Assembly (NCBI GenBank): GCA_002362735.1
Contig: DEUU01000340.1
Span: forward strand, 1-7,602
DNA length: 7,602 nt
From: Dehalococcoidia bacterium UBA3254
Lineage (GTDB): Bacteria; Chloroflexota; Dehalococcoidia; Dehalococcoidales; UBA3254
Direction: 5' to 3'
Below are positions 4,584 to 7,602 of this stretch, piece after piece. The position numbers and the translations under genes were made by a program. The first letter of the stretch is position 1. Each line of letters starts with the position of its first letter. A model generated the notes under the pieces. That model was given only the letters and a program-made list of their open reading frames with translations. It was not told the origin of the DNA and ran no database searches.

Positions 4584-7500
4584 GCGAACACCCAAAGAAA
4601 AAAGTTGGGGCAGTAATGGTAGTAGGGGGCGGAATTACCGGAATGCAATCCGCCCTGGATCTGGCGAACTCCGGTTACAAAGTCTATCTTATCGAAAAAA
4701 CCTCTTCTATCGGAGGTCGGATGTCCCAACTGGATAAGACTTTCCCTACCAATGATTGTTCAATGTGTATGATATCACCTAAACTCATTGAAGTGGCAAA
4801 GCACCGGAATATAGAACTTATCACCAATGCTGAAGTGGAATCTTTGGAGGGTGAAGAGGGTAATTTTAAGGCTCGAGTGCTTAAAAAGCCACGTTATATA
4901 GATCTTGAAAAATGCAGCGGGTGCGGCGATTGTGTGGAAGCTTGCCCGGTTGAACTAAAGAATGAGTTTGAACAGGGACTCAACAAGCGCAAGGCTACCT
5001 ATAAACGGTATCCCCAGGCGATCCCCGGAGCTATGGCCATCACTAAGGGCGCTCGCCCGCCATGCAAATTAACATGCCCTGCCGGCTGCAACGGTCAGGG
5101 CTATATTGCCCTTACTTCCAAAGGCAAATATCTGGAAGCCTTTAACCATATTAAACAATGGATACCGTTGCCAGCCTCTGTGGGTAGAATATGTCATCAT
5201 CCCTGTGAGCAGCAATGTAACCGTGGTCAGATCGATGAGCCTCTCGGCATCGCTCCTATCAAAGCTTTTATCGCCGACACCGTGCGTAAAAAGAGAGCCG
5301 AAGGCAGTCTCCCACCGGAAGCTAAACTTCAAATCGATGCTTCTAAGCCTAAAGTAGCCGTTATTGGCTCCGGGCCTTCCGGTTTGTCCTGTGCTTATGA
5401 TCTGGCCAAAAAAGGTTATCCGGTCACGATCTTTGAAGCGGCTTCTCAGCCGGGTGGTCAACTCCAGTGGACGATCCCCAAATATCGTCTTCCAAAGGAT
5501 GTGCTGGCAGCCGATATTAAAGAGATTATTGAGACCGGCATTGACCTAAGACTTAATTCTCCCATTAAGGACGATCATTCTCTGACCGCTCTGAAAGCTC
5601 AGGGGTTCAAGGCTATTTATCTTGCCATCGGAGCACAAAAAAGCCGTGGTCTGGATATTCCGGGCATAAACCTGCCCGGCGTTTTTCTGGCATTGGATTT
5701 TCTGAGGGATGTTAATCTGGAAAAAACTACTGGTATCGGTAAGCGTGTAATCGTGATCGGAGGTGGTAATGTGGCTATGGATGTGGCCCGCAGCGCTCGC
5801 CGTTTGGGTGCCTCTGAGGTCCATGCGTATTGTCTGGAAGCACGAAACGAGATGCCGGCTCATAATTGGGAAATTGAGGAAGCTGAAGAGGAAGGTATCC
5901 AGATTCATAATTCCTGGGGGCCCAAACAGGTCCTGGAAAAAGACGGCAAAGTGGCAGGCATGGAATTCGTAAAATGTATTTCTGTCTTTGATAAGGATAA
6001 AAGGTTTAACCCAGCCTATGACCAAAACTTAACCACCAAAATAGATGGCGATACTGTGATCGTTGCAATTGGGCAAGCTACTGATCTTTCCATCTTATCC
6101 AGGGAGAGTAAAGTTAAAACCGGGCGAGGTGGACTTATTGCTGTGGATCCTGTGACTCTGGCCACTGACGAAACCGGAATTTTTGCGGGTGGTGATGGTG
6201 TGACCGGACCGAAATCTGCAGTTGAGGCAATTGGCCATGGTCATGAAGCAGCTGTCTCTATCGAACGCTATTTTAACGGCCTTGATTTGAAATTGGGTCG
6301 GGAAAAAGTAAAAGAGGAGCCAGCTTCCATTCCAGAGGGTACACATCCTAAACAAAAACGGGTGCCATTGAGGAAAATTTCCCTGGAAAAAAGACTTTCC
6401 AGTTTTGACGAAATGAATCTTATGTATACCGATGAGGAGGCCAAAAAGGAATCCGATCGGTGTTTGAACTGTGGATTGTGCAGTGAATGTCTCCAATGTG
6501 TGGCTGTTTGTCAGGCTAAAGCGATTGATCATACTCAAAAACCCGATAAGGTTGAATTAGCTGTTGGGTCCGTGGTTCTGGCTCCCGGTTTCGACCCCTT
6601 TGATGCCAGGATTAAAGGCGAATACGGTTACGGCAGGATCCCTAATGTGGTCACCAGCCTTGAATTCGAACGTTTGCTTTCGGCTTCCGGACCTTCTCAG
6701 GGACAGGTCAAGAGACCGTCGGATGGTAAACATCCAGTTAAGATTGCCTGGATACAGTGCGTCGGATCACGCGACAAAGGCTGCGGGCGGGATTATTGTT
6801 CTTCAGTCTGCTGCATGTATGCTACGAAGGAAGCGATTATTGCCCGGGAACATGATAATCATATCCAGCCTACTATTTTTTATAACGATATACGGGCATA
6901 CGGTAAAGGTTTTGAAAGGTATTATGAATCAGCTCAGGAAAAGTTTGGGGTCCGCTATATAAATAGCATCCCTTCTACGGTTAAAGAGCTTCAGAAAAGT
7001 CACAATCTTCTCATGGACTATACCGGTGAAGACGGTAAGAAGGTCCAGGAAGAGTTTGATATGGTTGTCCTCTCTGTGGGACTGGTTCCGGCCGCTGGAA
7101 CCAGAGAACTGGCTGAGAGGGTAGGCATAAAACTGGACCAGTTTGGTTTTTGTGCTACCAATGAGTCTCAGCCTAATACTACAAGTCGGCCGGGAGTATT
7201 TGTCGCTGGTAGTTTTAGCGCTCCGATAGATATTCCGGAATCCGTTATGAGCGCCAGTGGAGCCGCCAGTTTGGCCGGCCAATCTATTTGTGATGAAAGA
7301 GGGAAACTGGTTAATGAAAAGGTCTATCCTCCTGAGACTGAAGTATCCGGTGAAGAACCTAAAGTTGGCGTCTTCATATGTCGCTGCGGGACCAATATTG
7401 CTCGCGTGGTAAATGTGTCGGCGGTGGTAGAATATGCAAAAACAATCCCGAATGTGGTTCACGCTGAGGAAAATCTTTACACCTGCTCCACAGACACTCA

Positions 7501-7602
7501 AGAAAAAGTAATCAAGGCTATCAAAGAAAAAGGACTGAACCGGGTCGTCGTAGCCTCATGTAGCCCTCGTACGCACGAGCCGCTTTTTCAGGATACTATC
7601 CG
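4580..7602 (+). CDS. hdrA: HdrA fused with a GltD/NfnB-like NAD(P)H module and a second HdrA unit (3' truncated)
   Basis: This is the flavin subunit of an Hdr complex, and 1007 codons are visible with no stop. The start ATG overlaps the hdrB stop (ATGA); AAGGG at 4569-4573 is the ribosome binding site. Domains in order: FAD Rossmann fold with GGGITG (16-21); the HdrA motif NDCSMC (Cys60, Cys63); ferredoxin Cys112, 115, 118, 122. An insert of about 400 residues follows: GltD/NfnB cysteines 162, 166, 170 and 205, 209, 213; FAD motif GSGPSG (263-268); NAD(P) motif GGGNVAMD (394-401); closing FAD motif GGD (537-539). HdrA then resumes with Cys628, 631, 634, 637, 640, 644, the IQCVGSRD motif (Cys727) and YCSSVCC (Cys740, 744, 745). 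From about residue 929, GVFICRCGTN starts the N-terminal domain of a second HdrA. The first unit lacks that domain. It probably oxidises or reduces NAD(P)H together with ferredoxin; direction is not known. Confidence 0.9.
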   Translation, partial: MSEHPKKKVGAVMVVGGGITGMQSALDLANSGYKVYLIEKTSSIGGRMSQLDKTFPTNDCSMCMISPKLIEVAKHRNIELITNAEVESLEGEEGNFKARVLKKPRYIDLEKCSGCGDCVEACPVELKNEFEQGLNKRKATYKRYPQAIPGAMAITKGARPPCKLTCPAGCNGQGYIALTSKGKYLEAFNHIKQWIPLPASVGRICHHPCEQQCNRGQIDEPLGIAPIKAFIADTVRKKRAEGSLPPEAKLQIDASKPKVAVIGSGPSGLSCAYDLAKKGYPVTIFEAASQPGGQLQWTIPKYRLPKDVLAADIKEIIETGIDLRLNSPIKDDHSLTALKAQGFKAIYLAIGAQKSRGLDIPGINLPGVFLALDFLRDVNLEKTTGIGKRVIVIGGGNVAMDVARSARRLGASEVHAYCLEARNEMPAHNWEIEEAEEEGIQIHNSWGPKQVLEKDGKVAGMEFVKCISVFDKDKRFNPAYDQNLTTKIDGDTVIVAIGQATDLSILSRESKVKTGRGGLIAVDPVTLATDETGIFAGGDGVTGPKSAVEAIGHGHEAAVSIERYFNGLDLKLGREKVKEEPASIPEGTHPKQKRVPLRKISLEKRLSSFDEMNLMYTDEEAKKESDRCLNCGLCSECLQCVAVCQAKAIDHTQKPDKVELAVGSVVLAPGFDPFDARIKGEYGYGRIPNVVTSLEFERLLSASGPSQGQVKRPSDGKHPVKIAWIQCVGSRDKGCGRDYCSSVCCMYATKEAIIAREHDNHIQPTIFYNDIRAYGKGFERYYESAQEKFGVRYINSIPSTVKELQKSHNLLMDYTGEDGKKVQEEFDMVVLSVGLVPAAGTRELAERVGIKLDQFGFCATNESQPNTTSRPGVFVAGSFSAPIDIPESVMSASGAASLAGQSICDERGKLVNEKVYPPETEVSGEEPKVGVFICRCGTNIARVVNVSAVVEYAKTIPNVVHAEENLYTCSTDTQEKVIKAIKEKGLNRVVVASCSPRTHEPLFQDTI

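Noticed and set aside
5069..7501. Several ORFs of 60-190 aa in other frames within the hdrA region, on both strands
   Set aside because: The + strand frame from 4580 is continuously open and contains all HdrA and GltD motifs; the others are shadows.
1..7602. CRISPR array, insertion sequence, integrase, attachment site or phage genes
   Set aside because: I saw no regularly spaced repeats, transposase or integrase motifs, or paired terminal repeats.

Overview
The window comes from an anaerobic bacterium of moderate GC. Strong Shine-Dalgarno sites, sigma70-type promoters and rho-independent terminators argue for Bacteria rather than a methanogen. The Hdr proteins are rich in cysteine motifs for iron-sulfur clusters, which fits anaerobic, redox-based energy metabolism. 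The overall look suggests Chloroflexota (Dehalococcoidia-like) or Desulfobacterota. That placement is an impression from protein style and was not tested by a search.

Layout. The left edge (1-537, + strand) is the C-terminal end of a glutamine-dependent NAD+ synthase (nadE). It ends in a perfect 22-bp-arm palindrome that also serves as the terminator of the convergent minus-strand unit. That unit (1317 down to 583) encodes a 27-residue single-pass membrane microprotein followed by a 207-residue uncharacterised protein. Two further minus-strand orphan genes follow: a putative exported protein (1568-2077) and a small acidic, Trp-containing protein (2201-2566).

From 2580 to 3192 no sizeable gene is present, but the stretch is full of signals. 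It holds a near-consensus promoter (2666-2694), a 14-codon ORF with a perfectly placed ribosome binding site (2744-2788), several hairpins and a strong terminator (2923-2958). Together these look like a short transcript of about 260 nt, either a leader/attenuator or a small RNA. A separate hairpin and a second promoter (3067-3095) come just before the next operon.

The right half (3193 to the window edge, + strand) is a tightly coupled heterodisulfide-reductase-type operon, hdrC-hdrB-hdrA, with 1-nt and 4-nt overlaps. HdrC (two 4Fe-4S clusters) and HdrB (two non-cubane cluster motifs) form the disulfide-reducing arm. HdrA is unusual. It starts directly at the FAD domain and carries an inserted GltD/NfnB-like module with its own iron-sulfur cysteines, FAD fold and NAD(P) fold. 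It then completes the first HdrA unit and enters a second HdrA N-terminal domain before the window ends. The likely role is to link NAD(P)H and ferredoxin to a disulfide-type acceptor by flavin-based electron bifurcation or confurcation. Substrate and direction cannot be read from the sequence.
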